Assembly (NCBI RefSeq): GCF_015056685.1
Contig: NZ_SVFW01000012.1
Span: 17,628 to 81,627 of the forward strand
DNA from: Butyrivibrio sp.
GTDB taxonomy: Bacteria; Bacillota; Clostridia; Lachnospirales; Lachnospiraceae
Direction: 5' to 3'
DNA length: 64,000 bases
The notes beneath the pieces were generated by a model that had not been told where the DNA came from, made no database searches, and saw nothing but the letters and a program-made list of their open reading frames with translations. Every line of letters begins with the position of its first letter. The first letter of the stretch is position 1. Position numbers and translations under genes: made by a program. Positions 15,117 through 23,417 of the stretch are shown here, in pieces.

Positions 15117-16901
15117 CTATTTTATCATGATAGTCAGAACATTCAGTCCGAAGGTATTCTGATACGAAAATTCATCTGCTATTTTTGATATCATACGTAT
15201 CCCGATGTTTTTGAAAGGATTCTCGGGATTAAAGATCTGATTCATTTCCACGGGATTAAAGGCCTTGCAATTGTCCTTGATCCTGAGCAATACGCCGTTC
15301 TTCGTTGAGACAACCCTTACATCCATATCATACTTTTTACGATTGTCACCAAACCCGTAGCTGACAATATTGCCGGCCATCTCCTCCAAGGCCAGCGCAG
15401 AGAAAAAGGCTGTCCTGTGAGAAAATCCCCTCTCTTTCACAAAGTTCTGTATTCTCGCAGAAAATCCTATGACATCTTCCATGCTGGTTATCTCAATACA
15501 CAGCCGGTCATCCTCTTTTACCCCAAAATTCTCTCTCCATAACAGCCACTCATCGCTACTCCTTGGAATATGTTTCCAAAAAATGATGGCATAGACAGGA
15601 TAAACCAGTGCGGTCAGCACTCCTCCGATTGGATCCGCCCACCATACACCGAGGATGCCGACCACCGGAGCCAGGATAACCGCCGGGATAACCGTCGCAA
15701 AGTAACCATCCACCAAAGATGAGACATGAGACGCAATGTTGTTTTTTGTTGCCTGAAGATAATTGGACTGTATCTGATTCACAAGTATCAAAGGAAGAGC
15801 AAGCGCATAGATCATATACAGCTGCCTGGCAAGGATGTAGGTGTCAGAGGTTTTGTCCGGAAAGAATATGTGCGCCATGGTTCCGGCAAACAGCATCATG
15901 AAGATCATGATTGCAAAGGTCAGGGCCATAACTTTCGTAAATACCAGCTTCATCAGATACTTGATGGAATCCCTGTCCTCCTCACCGATATAGACGCTGG
16001 AGAGTGTTTTAATGACAGAACCGCACCCCACTTGTGATGCAATGAAAAATCCCCCGAGCATTTCCAGTGAAGACCTTGCGGAAAGAGCCGGCTCTCCACC
16101 GTATTTCAGTATGATCCTGTTCATCGTGAGGCTGTTTACAGCCAAATAGAACTGCTCCAAAGCAGAGGGACTTCCTATCTTGATCAGGTCAATGGTCTCT
16201 TCCCAGGGAATATTCCTAAAACTGAATTGTAACTGTGCTTTATCTGAAAAATAGTATGATGCCAATATCAGGAAAAATATCCAGTTACAGGCACTGGTGG
16301 CATATGCGAGCCCAATGATCCCCAGATTAAGCACCTCAACGAAGAAAAGATTGAGGAATATGTTACAGAAAAACGCGACAACAGCACTGACATAGCTTCT
16401 CCTGTTCTGATTTTCAACCTGAAGGAAATACGAGAGCTGCTCTGCCAAAAACATAGGGATAAATCCGATACAATATCCCCTTGCATACTGTGCAACACTT
16501 TCTTTTAAGGAATCATCCGCGCCGCAAAAAAGGGCAATCTGTTCGGGAAAGCAGATACATACCAGCGTGTTTATCACACCAAGCATAAGGGCAAGAACTA
16601 TGCAGAGTGAAAAGATGCCGCCGGCCTTTTTAATCTCCCCGCGTCCGATATGATTTCCGCTGATGACTGCTCCGCCGTTGAGTATTATCGAACTGATTGC
16701 TCCTATGATCGTTATCACCGCGTAAAACAGACCGATAGCACCCACTGTTCTCTCATCAATATAATGCCCGGCAATGGTTCCGTCTATGATGGAATTGATG
16801 GAGCCCATTCCGATGAGCACGATCTGCACCGGCAACAGTTTGAAAAAAAGTTTTTCGAGCACTTTATTATCAGCGCCCTTGGAATATCTTCCTTTAGACA
16901 T
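15117..16901 (-). CDS. MATE family exporter fused to an RsbW-like ATPase domain
   Basis: 594 residues. Residues 1 to about 450 are a 12-helix MATE transporter (FFKLLPVQIVLIGMGSINSIIDGTIAGHYI; later GEPALSARSSLEMLGGFFIASQVGCGSVI). Residues about 470-594 form a GHKL ATPase domain like anti-sigma kinases: ALALEEMAGNIVSYGFGDN (N box) and LLRIKDNCKAFNP (G1 box), FKNIGIRMI (G2). The gene sits between the solute-binding protein and permease genes of an importer, 25 bp from the first and 20 bp from the next. The fusion suggests transport linked to ATP-dependent protein binding; partner unknown. Confidence 0.85.
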   Translation of the reverse strand: MSKGRYSKGADNKVLEKLFFKLLPVQIVLIGMGSINSIIDGTIAGHYIDERTVGAIGLFYAVITIIGAISSIILNGGAVISGNHIGRGEIKKAGGIFSLCIVLALMLGVINTLVCICFPEQIALFCGADDSLKESVAQYARGYCIGFIPMFLAEQLSYFLQVENQNRRSYVSAVVAFFCNIFLNLFFVEVLNLGIIGLAYATSACNWIFFLILASYYFSDKAQLQFSFRNIPWEETIDLIKIGSPSALEQFYLAVNSLTMNRIILKYGGEPALSARSSLEMLGGFFIASQVGCGSVIKTLSSVYIGEEDRDSIKYLMKLVFTKVMALTFAIMIFMMLFAGTMAHIFFPDKTSDTYILARQLYMIYALALPLILVNQIQSNYLQATKNNIASHVSSLVDGYFATVIPAVILAPVVGILGVWWADPIGGVLTALVYPVYAIIFWKHIPRSSDEWLLWRENFGVKEDDRLCIEITSMEDVIGFSARIQNFVKERGFSHRTAFFSALALEEMAGNIVSYGFGDNRKKYDMDVRVVSTKNGVLLRIKDNCKAFNPVEMNQIFNPENPFKNIGIRMISKIADEFSYQNTFGLNVLTIMIK

Positions 16902-16925
16902 AATCTTGTGACTGATCCTTATTTT

Positions 16926-18407
16926 TTATTTTGAAGCCTTCCATGCCTCATATTGTTTTGCGACTTCGGCAAGGACCTTTTGGTATCCGGCAGCATCAAG
17001 CTCTGACCGGAACTCTTCCAGTCTGGCATCCACTTCCGCTGTGGGACATCCCCCCTGCTCAAGTACATAGCCATATTGGTCAAAGAGGCTGTTGCACGCT
17101 GACCACTCGGCTTCTACGGGAGAAAAGTCAAACCGGAACCCGTTTGCAAGTGCTTCCTCGGAGTTTTTATTGAATTGTTCATATAATTCCACTTTGTTTT
17201 CAGGGTCACCGACCTCGAGAGGAGTCGACACGATCGATCCTGATTCCCAAGAGCTGTGATCATAGAGTCCGCCTTTTTTGACAACAACACCGTCCTCAAC
17301 ATCATAATCGGTTCCCTCAATACCGAAGGTGAATAATCCGGCCAATACCTGGTCCGTATACATCAACCCCAAAAAATCCACACAAGCCTTTGCCTGTTCC
17401 TCCGTACTTGCAGAGGAGACTGCAAAGCACGAGCCCAGTGTACTCGTGGAATTGAGATAATTCTTTGTCATATGGATCACGTCACAGTCCTGTCCGTAGG
17501 TTGCTGAGGCTTCCTCATTGACCGGCACATCCCACCAGGCTGCAAAGCCCCAGTCAGTGGTATTAATCGCAGTTTCCGGTACCGTCTTTGTGGCTTCTTC
17601 TGCACTGATATAGCCCTTTTCTCCCCACCTGCTCATGAGATCAAGAAATTCTCTGTATTCGGGAAGTGTGAGACAATCCACCACTTCATTGGTATCACGG
17701 TCAACAGCAATCAGCGTACTTCCCAGGATGAATTCATAATCGTCAAGGTAGAATTTACTAAAGAAAGGCATCATCTGCAAAAGCAGCGGATACTTCACTC
17801 CATCCTGTTTCATCTGCTCAAGCATGGGTTCGAGGTCCGCCAATTTCTTAACAGACGACAGATCCCATCCGTATTTTGTGGCTTTTTCCGTGGGATAAAC
17901 CAGATCATATCCTTCTGATGACTCCTTATAACAGGGAATAAAATAATCCTTTCCGTTATATTGGGAAGACTCCCATACTGCTTCGGGTATGGAATCATAT
18001 AAATCTGTTCCCTGAAGTAATTCACTCAAGTCATATGCGGCCTTCCCTGATACAAGACTATCTGTGGACACGCTGCCCATCCAGCTGGCAGTCCAGAAAA
18101 GATTCGCTTCGCCGTTTGCTATGGCAAGATTGCATTTGTCTTCATATTCGCCCTGGCCCAAATCCGTGAGTTTTATTTTGACGTTGATCTTGTCTGCAAT
18201 ATAGTCATTGATCGCATCTTCGATTACCTGAACTTCTGCGCTATCGGCCGATGCTATGTTAAATGTACAGTGATATATATTGATCTCAACCTTATCCGAA
18301 GAATCTGCAGAAGTGTCCGATTTGCCTGAAGATGCATTTTGGCATCCTGACAACACCGTGATCATCATGAACGCTGTAAGAAAAAGCGCGATAAACCTAT
18401 TTTTCAT
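16926..18407 (-). CDS. Extracellular solute-binding lipoprotein (CUT1 type)
   Basis: 493 residues with a lipoprotein signal (FLTAFMMITVLSGCQNASSG, lipobox LSGC) and Ser/Asp linker. The body has the bacterial family 1/DUF3502-like pattern: INDYIADKINVKIKLTDLGQGEYEDKCNLAIANGE and a late region GFRFDFSPVEAEWSACNSLFDQYGYVLEQG. It captures the substrate and delivers it to the two permeases encoded downstream. GGAGG seven bases before ATG. First gene of the operon. Confidence 0.9.
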   Translation of the reverse strand: MKNRFIALFLTAFMMITVLSGCQNASSGKSDTSADSSDKVEINIYHCTFNIASADSAEVQVIEDAINDYIADKINVKIKLTDLGQGEYEDKCNLAIANGEANLFWTASWMGSVSTDSLVSGKAAYDLSELLQGTDLYDSIPEAVWESSQYNGKDYFIPCYKESSEGYDLVYPTEKATKYGWDLSSVKKLADLEPMLEQMKQDGVKYPLLLQMMPFFSKFYLDDYEFILGSTLIAVDRDTNEVVDCLTLPEYREFLDLMSRWGEKGYISAEEATKTVPETAINTTDWGFAAWWDVPVNEEASATYGQDCDVIHMTKNYLNSTSTLGSCFAVSSASTEEQAKACVDFLGLMYTDQVLAGLFTFGIEGTDYDVEDGVVVKKGGLYDHSSWESGSIVSTPLEVGDPENKVELYEQFNKNSEEALANGFRFDFSPVEAEWSACNSLFDQYGYVLEQGGCPTAEVDARLEEFRSELDAAGYQKVLAEVAKQYEAWKASK

Positions 18408-18492
18408 ACAAAAGCCTCCTATTTAATCTCATCAAATTCAATCCTCTAAACGATGTCCTCAAACAACTGTATTGTTAATATTTGCGCTCACT

Positions 18493-19065
18493 TTAAGACC
18501 AGATGAAGCCTCTGTCGTCCCAACGCAGAGCCACCTCGTATCCGAGTTTTTTTAGCCATTCGGTCTCATAAGTATGATGGACATAACTATAGTCATACAT
18601 CGCATCCCTGAGGATCTTCGTCACATTACGGAGCATGACCGTTCCAATTCCGCGATTGCGGTATTCCGGTAACGTTCCGGCACATCCCGGGCTACCGATT
18701 TTTACCCTCTCTCCGGCTAATATATGCTCTCCCAAATCCTCAACCATGCAAAAGCTGACAATCTTCCCATCCACGAAACCGCAATATACCTTTGTACGCC
18801 CGTCAAAAAGCGGGACCCAGATCGGCATCACCTTTTCCACTACCGCTAACAGCTCATCGAGATCTTTGTTCAAACATCCGAATGTTATATTTTCAGGAAA
18901 TTTCTTCTCATAGCAGTTTTCATCAAACTTCCGCAGATCGAGACACATCTCGGAGGAAGTTTTGTCCTTCTGCATTCTTTCATCATGATCCGGGTTGAAA
19001 AAGCCCGGATTGATCTCATGAAAAAATGCTGCCCACTGCTTTTCTGTAACTTCCATATAATTCAA
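18493..19065 (-). CDS. GNAT family N-acetyltransferase
   Basis: About 190 residues. The CoA motif is seen in GCAGTLPEYRNRGIGTVMLRNVTKIL (RxxGxG = RNRGIG), preceded by KVYCGFVDGKIVSFCMVEDLGEH. The first codon is TTG, four bases after GAGGA; an ATG three codons later is spaced rather far, so the exact start is uncertain. It overlaps the end of a recombinase fragment by four bases. It lies 86 bp upstream of the transporter operon and may or may not be co-transcribed. Confidence 0.8.
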   Translation of the reverse strand: MNYMEVTEKQWAAFFHEINPGFFNPDHDERMQKDKTSSEMCLDLRKFDENCYEKKFPENITFGCLNKDLDELLAVVEKVMPIWVPLFDGRTKVYCGFVDGKIVSFCMVEDLGEHILAGERVKIGSPGCAGTLPEYRNRGIGTVMLRNVTKILRDAMYDYSYVHHTYETEWLKKLGYEVALRWDDRGFIWS

Positions 19066-19244
19066 TAATTCCTCACTATCCTGTAGAATAGATGAAATTC
19101 TAATGTTCTTTTATCATCATTATAGAATAATGTTATCATAATTTCGTCATCAAAGACATATATTTTATCGACTATATAATCTAACACCATCCGCCTTGAT
19201 TCCATTTCATTAATGCGCTTTACAACAATATCAATCGTATCCAT
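19062..19244 (-). pseudogene. C-terminal fragment of a large serine recombinase behind a borrowed start
   Basis: 60 residues. From about residue 16, SRRMVLDYIVDKIYVFDDEI and MITLFYNDDKRTLEF resemble the C-terminal tail of serine site-specific recombinases. The catalytic domain is absent. The ribosome binding site and first codons (GAGGGATATTGGGTAATGGA) match sequence at 8636 upstream of the Dabb gene, so the frame is a chimera. No activity is expected. Confidence 0.55.
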
Positions 19245-19294
19245 TACCCAATATCCCTCTTAACACCCTTTCTGCTACCATTCATATTCTTGTA

Positions 19295-19595
19295 ATATAG
19301 GCAGTGTATTTAAGAGGCATGGCTCTGCCTATATCGCATTTTTCTTAAAAAGAGGCAGTGCTTTTTAGACGTCCGGTTCTGCCTCTATTATACTTTTTAT
19401 AAATATAGGCAGAGAATTTTAGCCCTATTTTTCTGCCTCTCTAGCGCTTTTTACAATATAGGCAGAACAATTACTGCAAAATCAACTGCCTCTATTCCCT
19501 ATCCCTTTAATATAGGCAGAGCACCAACCCAAAAATCAACTGCTCCTTTCACAAATTCCTTGATATAGGCAGATTTGCCGTGTTTTTGCACCGAA
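19295..19595. repeat. Inverted-repeat array, family 2, second copy
   Basis: A near-identical copy of the array at 9126-9423, offset 10,169 bp through the first units. Cores are the same, with a few changes (one spoils the left arm of unit 2). It ends in GGTATGGCTAC and then joins the triple-hairpin element, skipping the gene fragment seen in the first copy. Confidence 0.85.
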
Positions 19596-19639
19596 CAAGG
19601 TATGGCTACCATTATATGAAATCCCACTTGTATATGCTT

Positions 19640-19850
19640 CATTCTTCTTTCATAACATTTTTAATTTCAATTAAAGTTCAAATCGTAATATAAAGACATC
19701 AAGAAGGACACAACTTCTTGACCCCCACAAAATAATACTTTTTCATAACACACACACCTTCGGAGAATATCCGAAGGGTCCTCCCTAAAACAACGCCGCT
19801 ACATTTCCTAATTCAGGAAATATAGCGGCTTAATATATTTACATGTTAAA
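19640..19850 (+). repeat. Triple-hairpin dispersed element, copy 3
   Basis: Same three hairpins and 5' flank as copy 2. The 3' flank (TTACGCTTAATTTGGAT) is shared with copies 4 and 5, where it leads into the Lys/Ser-rich protein gene or its fragment; here it does not. Confidence 0.8.
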
Positions 19851-19908
19851 AAAACTTACGCTTAATTTGGATTTCTTCTAAATATCCAATTCATATTGAC
19901 ATAAAATG

Positions 19909-19945
19909 AGCTCCGGGACAGTGAAAGCCCCGGAGCCCCTATATC
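19909..19945 (-). terminator. Terminator of the DUF1232-PspC operon
   Basis: GCTCCGGG and CCCGGAGC form a strong GC stem about 30 bp past the PspC stop, with an A/T-rich tail on the minus-strand side. Confidence 0.7.
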
Positions 19946-19971
19946 AACATCCTTAATGGCGGATGTGTATC

Positions 19972-20181
19972 TTATCTGTTATCATACCTGCTAGTATAAT
20001 CAGGATGATTTTCCATGAGGAGCGCAGCAATAAGATATATCACGGCTCCCGCACCTCCGGATATCGAAAAGACTACCCACAATATCCTTATCACGGTCGG
20101 ATCCCATCCAAAATACTCAGCAATACCGCCGCACACACCAAATATCTTTCTGTCATTACTTCTGTATAATTTCTTTTCCAT
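19972..20181 (-). CDS. PspC-domain membrane protein
   Basis: 69 residues starting at MEKKLYRSNDRKIFGVCGGI, with AAGGAGG ten bases upstream. The PspC signature GVCGGIAEYFGWDPTVIRILWVV is complete, followed by a second hydrophobic stretch GAGAVIYLIAALLM. PspC proteins sit in the cytoplasmic membrane and are tied to envelope stress. It is the second gene of a pair with the DUF1232 gene, 13 bp apart, both small membrane proteins. Confidence 0.9.
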   Translation of the reverse strand: MEKKLYRSNDRKIFGVCGGIAEYFGWDPTVIRILWVVFSISGGAGAVIYLIAALLMENHPDYTSRYDNR

Positions 20182-20194
20182 CACACATGCCTCC

Positions 20195-20392
20195 TTAAAG
20201 CTCCCTTCCATCTGCATCAATTACTTCAATACGCTCATCATCACTTTTTTCAACCAGATTTTTTCTCCTGCTGGCTACGTATGAAAGAAATACCAGCACA
20301 ATATCATCTACTGGTCCGGGAATGAGATCTACCGGTGAAATCACATATACTATGAGCATCGCAACAATGAACCCTTTCCAAAATCCGTTCAT
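20195..20392 (-). CDS. DUF1232 (YkvA-like) small membrane protein
   Basis: 65 residues. VYVISPVDLIPGPVDDIVLVFL is the DUF1232 core (SPxDLIPD-like), preceded by a membrane helix. The charged tail RKNLVEKSDDERIEVIDADG is cytoplasmic or exposed. GGAGG is upstream of the ATG. Function unknown; the family is often found next to stress or transport genes. Confidence 0.85.
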   Translation of the reverse strand: MNGFWKGFIVAMLIVYVISPVDLIPGPVDDIVLVFLSYVASRRKNLVEKSDDERIEVIDADGREL

Positions 20393-20549
20393 GGGTATCC
20401 TCCTTTCGCAACCGCCGTATTTTTGATTTCTTTATAGACACATTTTATCCCATAAGGTTGTGTGAATATATCACATTTTTAGCGTATTTGAAGCTCCTAT
20501 TCTTCGATTTTAGGAAGATATCAGATGAACAATCTTCCAAAAAGATAAG

Positions 20550-20591
20550 GTACCGTCACTGCGGCAGGCTCCCGGTGGCGGTACTTTTTTT
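20550..20591 (+). terminator. Strong hairpin terminator in a 318-bp gene-free stretch
   Basis: GGTACCG.CACTG pairs with CGGTG.CGGTAC, followed by TTTTTTT on the plus strand. It lies 120 bp upstream of the plus-strand gene at 20711 and no plus-strand gene precedes it, so it may end a short leader or unseen small RNA. The rest of 20393-20710 shows only probable promoters. Confidence 0.65.
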
Positions 20592-20710
20592 CGCTAAAAA
20601 AGGAGAATAAAGTCCGTTATCCTTCTCAATAAGTGATGTTATTATCTGCCCTGTTGCTTTAAGATATCATTAACACTTAATACTATTGTCAAAAATTTGG
20701 AGGCAAAGCC

Positions 20711-21124
20711 ATGTATGATATAAGAACAAGAGAAATACAGGAAGCTATAGAAGCAGCTGATGTTGCACTTGACCACCTTGAAAGAGCCAAAAGGTGCCTT
20801 TCCAGCGCAAGCGGATGGGGATTATTTGACACCCTTGGTGGCGGATTTATCAGCGGTCTTATAAAACACAGTAAAATGAGTGATGCTGAGAATGAAATAG
20901 ATAAGGCCAAAAGAGCCCTCGAAAAATTCTCAAAAGAACTAAGAGACGTAGATGGATACTCATCTGTGCATATTAACGGCTTCCTTACATTTGGAGATCT
21001 CTTCTGCGACGGATTTTTAATGGATGTCATCGTCCAGTCACAGATTGGAAAGGCAAAACGTGAGTGTGAAAATGCTATAAATCAGGTTACAAGCATACGA
21101 AATGACCTAAAGAGAATGTTGTAA
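20711..21124 (+). CDS. Conserved hypothetical, coiled-coil protein
   Basis: 137 residues, mostly helical and charged (REIQEAIEAADVALDHLERA; DAENEIDKAKRALEKFSKEL), with a central Gly-rich turn WGLFDTLGGGFISGLIKH. No signal or membrane helix. GGAGG eight bases before the ATG gives a firm start. The heptad pattern suggests an antiparallel coiled coil; function unknown. It is alone on the plus strand with the small gene at 21246. Confidence 0.7.
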   Translation: MYDIRTREIQEAIEAADVALDHLERAKRCLSSASGWGLFDTLGGGFISGLIKHSKMSDAENEIDKAKRALEKFSKELRDVDGYSSVHINGFLTFGDLFCDGFLMDVIVQSQIGKAKRECENAINQVTSIRNDLKRML

Positions 21125-21245
21125 AAGTGATTTTATGGATACTTTATATTTCAGAAACATTTCAAACACACAAAGCCGATAAGATGTTTATATCGACCAG
21201 AGTAATATCTGCCGATAACAAAAGCACACAAAGGGGATTACAATA

Positions 21246-21464
21246 ATGGGAATACTTGAAACAAAAATAGCAGAATACGTCGGAAATCACTCAAGAAGAT
21301 GGGGCTATCCTCCAACTGTTGAGGAACTTGTAAGTACATTTGGATTTATAAACATCATGAAATCTATGTTTTATGTATTTAACCTCTTCAGGATAGGTAT
21401 GATACGAAATTCACTGTTCTTTGGGACCAGTGATCTAAGACTTATTTCTGTAAAAACAAAATAA
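21246..21464 (+). CDS. Small protein with a LexA-like winged-helix start, possibly truncated
   Basis: 72 residues. KIAEYVGNHSRRWGYPPTVEELVSTFGF resembles the first helix-turn-helix of LexA-type winged-helix domains (GYPPTVEE). After residue 30 the sequence becomes hydrophobic and loses the pattern (MKSMFYVFNLFRIGMIRN). It may be a degraded regulator. GGGG ahead of the ATG gives moderate start support. It ends five bases from the convergent glycosidase-like gene. Confidence 0.4.
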   Translation: MGILETKIAEYVGNHSRRWGYPPTVEELVSTFGFINIMKSMFYVFNLFRIGMIRNSLFFGTSDLRLISVKTK

Positions 21465-21468
21465 TGTC

Positions 21469-22581
21469 TCATTCAGTAAACGCTTCCCATGGATACTTGC
21501 AGGACGGATTCCAGATGATCCATGAGTCAATACCATTATCATTAACAGCTTTTATCTGCTCCCTTACTTCTTCTGCCTCATACTGGCGGTATTTTTTCAG
21601 ATAAGATGCGGTAAAGCCCTGAAGCCATGGCCTGACTGATGCCTGCACTCTCTTTCCGTTCGGATTAACGGTTTTTAGTGCTGTCTCTGAGTACTTCATG
21701 GCTGCATCTATCGTCTCATATGGGTAAAGATCAGGATAATCATTGCCCATTGTTCCTTCATAATAGTGCGATGGATATATCATCGGAGATAAATACTCAC
21801 ATCCCATTGAAAGCCAGGAATACTCCTGCCCAACGATATTTCTGTCTACTTTTGAGTTTATGACAGTTCCAAATACATCCAGTGACAGAGGCATGCCCGA
21901 TGACTTAAGTTTAGCGTGAGCAGTCCTTACAAAGTCGTTAATGGCCTTTCTCCTACCATATCCGTTCATGCCAAGGTCTTCTTCGGTTATTCCGGTGGGA
22001 AATCTTACATAGTCAAACTGAACTTCATCAAACCCAGCGTCTTTGCAAGAAAGAGCAACCTCGATAAGGTAGTCGCAGACGTCGTCATTTCTTGGATCCA
22101 TCCAATTAAAGCCTTTATTATCTTCATATATTTCGCCATCTGCAGTTCTTAACATCCACTCAGGTTCTACATCTTTTATATACGGATCCCTGAAGGCAAC
22201 ACATCTGGCAATAGTATAAACTCCGTGCTCATGAAGAGTATCAATGAGCCCTGGCATGTCTTTCACAAGTATATTTTTGGCTCCAAGCTTATCGATAAGA
22301 TCTGATTTCATGTCAAAGACGATGTTTCCCTCATCATTTTTGACATCGATCACAACGGCATTGATATTACTGCCATCTATATGAGTGATCATCTCTTCCA
22401 TCATGTTTTTTGTACCGGCAACATAAGCACTTACATATATTCCATGTATTTGGTCTGTCGATGGAAGGCTTGTCTCATCACCTTCAGCATATACGTTTTT
22501 AGACAGTCCCAAAGCCATTGTCAGCACCAGGAATAACGATATTATTTTTTTACTCAGTATTTTAAAACATTTCTTTTTCAT
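21469..22581 (-). CDS. Exported DUF4015 putative glycoside hydrolase
   Basis: About 370 residues. A signal anchor (KKIISLFLVLTMALGLSKNV) precedes a TIM-barrel-like domain with the DUF4015 marks IHGIYVSAYVAG, INAVVIDVKNDEGN, YTIARCVAFRDP, AGFDEVQFDYVRFP, LSLDVFGTV and WIIWNPSCKYPW. The barrel's Asp residues in QFDYVRFP are catalytic candidates. It presumably acts on an exported polysaccharide. I start it at MKKKCFKIL (sixth codon of the frame), just after AAGG. It stands alone, convergent with the plus-strand gene. Confidence 0.85.
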   Translation of the reverse strand: MKKKCFKILSKKIISLFLVLTMALGLSKNVYAEGDETSLPSTDQIHGIYVSAYVAGTKNMMEEMITHIDGSNINAVVIDVKNDEGNIVFDMKSDLIDKLGAKNILVKDMPGLIDTLHEHGVYTIARCVAFRDPYIKDVEPEWMLRTADGEIYEDNKGFNWMDPRNDDVCDYLIEVALSCKDAGFDEVQFDYVRFPTGITEEDLGMNGYGRRKAINDFVRTAHAKLKSSGMPLSLDVFGTVINSKVDRNIVGQEYSWLSMGCEYLSPMIYPSHYYEGTMGNDYPDLYPYETIDAAMKYSETALKTVNPNGKRVQASVRPWLQGFTASYLKKYRQYEAEEVREQIKAVNDNGIDSWIIWNPSCKYPWEAFTE

Positions 22582-22678
22582 AGCTACCTTGACCAATTAA
22601 TGTGACTCTTAATATCATTCTTTTCCCTGATATCGGTCACTTTATTTTTCTTTCATAACTTAGCACTATAATTAACAT

Positions 22679-23128
22679 ATGAAAATACTACTAGTGATCG
22701 ATGTTCAAGAAAAATATCTAAACTACTACGACGCTGATCTGCTGCCAAGGATCAACGCTAGGATTGCTGCGGCTAAATCAACTGGAACCCAACTCTTCTA
22801 CGTCCGCAACATAGGTATTAGTGGAGATGATGATAGCTATGCACTTGCAAAAGATCTCCTCATAGTCTCAGATCACATCTATGAAAAGAGATTTCCAAGC
22901 GCCTTTACAAATGATTCTTTTGTAAAAGAGCTAAAGATTCAGAACGTTACTGAACTTGAGATAATAGGTGTAGATGGTAACAGTTGCATAAAGAAAACAT
23001 GCCTTGCTGCTGCCAATGCAGGCTACAAAGTAACTCTTAACCTACAATGCACAGCCGCCAGGAATGAAAAGATATTTGAAAAGACGCTTAACGAATTGAG
23101 AAATGCTGGCGTAATAATCACCGTTTAA
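22679..23128 (+). CDS. Isochorismatase-family cysteine hydrolase, likely leaderless
   Basis: 149 residues with the catalytic triad in order: Asp in LLVIDVQEKY (residue 8), Lys in YEKRFPSAF, Cys in GVDGNSCIKKTC. Family members hydrolyse amides or vinyl ethers (nicotinamidase, isochorismatase); the substrate is unknown. There is no ribosome binding site: TATAAT lies 7-12 bp before the ATG, so transcription should begin at about the start codon. A ten-codon fragment of this gene with the same TATAAT is found at 9831. Confidence 0.85.
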   Translation: MKILLVIDVQEKYLNYYDADLLPRINARIAAAKSTGTQLFYVRNIGISGDDDSYALAKDLLIVSDHIYEKRFPSAFTNDSFVKELKIQNVTELEIIGVDGNSCIKKTCLAAANAGYKVTLNLQCTAARNEKIFEKTLNELRNAGVIITV

Positions 23129-23159
23129 TATGTGGTTACTCGCTCATCCCCACCCTCAG

Positions 23160-23375
23160 TTATCGGATAAAACATAAGTCCTTCATCTGATCATAATTGG
23201 TAAGCACATCTGTGTTGACCGTTGGAGCATTGTCCAGTGACTTTGCAGCCAGATCTGCTAAAGCATGTCGAAGCTCTGAGTAGTCCCTGCCTTTCTCATA
23301 CTCAAATATGATGTCAATCCTCTTGCCGTTGTCAGATTCCGCATAAATAAGTAGAAAATCATTTTCAGCTGCCAT
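23160..23375 (-). CDS. Small hypothetical protein
   Basis: 71 residues, soluble: LLIYAESDNGKRIDIIFEYE then RDYSELRHALADLAAKSLDN. Only a weak ribosome binding site (CGAAAG) is seen. It lies 42 bp after the PBECR4-like gene on the same strand and could be its partner, but I do not recognise it as an antitoxin. Confidence 0.5.
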   Translation of the reverse strand: MAAENDFLLIYAESDNGKRIDIIFEYEKGRDYSELRHALADLAAKSLDNAPTVNTDVLTNYDQMKDLCFIR

Positions 23376-23417
23376 CTTTCGACAACTGCTATTTAAGTCA
23401 ATTATTCAATCGAAATG

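Noticed and set aside
15726..16037. Plus-strand frame opposite the MATE fusion gene
   Set aside because: The opposite strand has a clear transporter fold; this frame has no recognisable protein features.
13277..18407. A complete ABC importer
   Set aside because: There is no ATPase gene in or near the operon, so it must rely on a shared ATPase encoded elsewhere.
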